DNA of 5,974 nucleotides from Pseudoselenomonas ruminantium (GTDB lineage Bacteria > Bacillota > Negativicutes > Selenomonadales > Selenomonadaceae), in the NCBI GenBank assembly GCA_002448495.1, contig DJYL01000208.1, forward strand, positions 1 to 5,974, read 5' to 3'. Position 1 is the first letter of the stretch; each line of letters begins with the position of its first letter. Below the pieces are notes generated by a model that saw only the letters and a program-made list of their open reading frames with translations, did no database searches and was not told where the DNA came from. Shown here one piece after another: positions 5,604 through 5,974 of this stretch. Made by a program: the position numbers and the translations under genes.

Positions 5604-5825
5604 TTAGTGAACTTCGGCAAGGTTTGCATGGTCCTGACGGCAGATGCCCTGCAGCGGCAGGCTTTGCAGTTCGGCAAGCTTTGTGCCGATGGACAGAACG
5701 TCTTCATCGGCAAGTTCCGGATTTACGGTAAAGGAACGGGTGACAACGGTGTCCTTTCCCTGGCTGTTGGTGCCCGTGATTAACTTTACCTGCATTTTGG
5801 CGGTGATGTTTGTGCGCTGAGTCAT
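5604..5825 (-). CDS. DUF1659-family small protein
   Basis: This 73-residue first gene of the minus-strand operon begins at ATG 5825-5823, with the very strong SD AAAAGGAGG at 5841-5833, seven bases upstream. It looks soluble. Beta strands around MQVKLITGTN (11-20) and DTVVTRSFTVNP (25-36) precede a helix at about 39-53 (ADEDVLSIGTKLAEL). The strand-GK-strand-P-acidic-helix plan resembles the DUF2922 neighbour, from which it is separated by 29 bp. It fits the DUF1659 family in size and context. Its role is unknown. The only cysteine (C62) and histidines are in the C-terminal tail, with no recognisable metal-binding motif. Confidence 0.8.
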   Translation of the reverse strand: MTQRTNITAKMQVKLITGTNSQGKDTVVTRSFTVNPELADEDVLSIGTKLAELQSLPLQGICRQDHANLAEVH

Positions 5826-5862
5826 ATCAATTCCTCCTTTTGGGTTTATGGGATTTGGGGGC

Positions 5863-5950
5863 GGCGCCTTGCCCTTACACGTTTATACATAACTTGAGGG
5901 TGGGGGAAATCAACCACTATGAGAAAAAATTTGCGATGTGCTAAGGCGCC
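5863..5950. repeat. 8-bp inverted repeat GGCGCCTT / AAGGCGCC flanking the possible promoter
   Basis: The arms at 5863-5870 and 5943-5950 are perfectly complementary, 72 bp apart, and enclose the putative -35/-10 region. Pairing does not extend beyond eight bases. It may be chance in GC-rich sequence. Nothing else is recognisable between 5914 and the window end. Confidence 0.25.
5882..5913 (-). promoter_or_regulatory. Possible promoter of the DUF1659-DUF2922-yvrJ operon
   Basis: On the minus strand TTGATT (5913-5908) is followed after 16 bp by TATGTA (5891-5886), overlapping TATAAA (5887-5882), which would have a too-long 20-bp spacer. The -10 choice is ambiguous. The leader of about 50 nt contains a small GGGC/GCCC hairpin at 5859-5874. 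No upstream gene of this operon is visible before the window ends. Confidence 0.35.
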
Positions 5951-5974
5951 CGGTGACTGGTAATACCTTTCCTT

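Noticed and set aside
5080..5607. Plus-strand frames over 5080-5607
   Set aside because: They cross the inverted repeat and lie antisense to the yvrJ and DUF2922 genes. Peptides have no family resemblance.
5919..5963. 14-codon plus-strand frame starting ATG at 5919
   Set aside because: It is too short to support, has only G-rich sequence upstream rather than a clear SD, and lies over the putative minus-strand promoter.

Overview
The window reads as chromosomal DNA of a moderate-GC Firmicute, most likely a Negativicutes member of the Selenomonas type. I infer this from strong AGGAGG-type ribosome binding sites, GTG starts, a DUF1659-DUF2922-YvrJ cassette (a Firmicutes gene set) and the style of the FtsW-family protein. 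The genus is an impression, not a demonstrated fact. No RNA gene, CRISPR array, transposase or phage structural gene was seen.

Layout. (1) 1-1009, minus strand: a major-facilitator transporter closely resembling the niacin transporter NiaP, cut by the left window edge. (2) 1010-1291: a divergent intergenic region with a very good sigma-A promoter for the transporter, a 13-bp palindrome over its -10 box, two copies of an 11-bp motif CTGTC(A/T)TGACA, an A/T tract and a probable extended -10 promoter facing right. (3) 1292-5074, plus strand: a tight three-gene operon. It encodes a GAF/PAS-like/AAA+/Fis regulator, the tRNA (guanine-N7) methyltransferase TrmB, and an FtsW/RodA/SpoVE-family peptidoglycan polymerase. 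The SD sequences of trmB and the ftsW-like gene overlap or directly abut the preceding stop codon, and both genes start with GTG. (4) 5110-5194: a long inverted repeat between convergent operons, probably a two-way terminator. (5) 5211-5825, minus strand: DUF1659, DUF2922 and a 48-residue YvrJ-family protein, with a possible promoter near 5882-5913.

How the parts may work together. The regulator is divergently placed from the transporter and may control it. Its AAA+ domain keeps Walker A and B but lacks the GAFTGA sigma-54 contact loop and both usual arginine fingers, and I saw no -24/-12 promoter in the intergenic region. It is therefore better read as a TyrR/DhaR-like regulator working with the housekeeping sigma factor, although its ligand is unknown. 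TrmB and the FtsW-like protein are housekeeping functions that appear to share the regulator's transcript. The DUF1659-DUF2922-YvrJ set has no established function to my knowledge and is the least understood content here.
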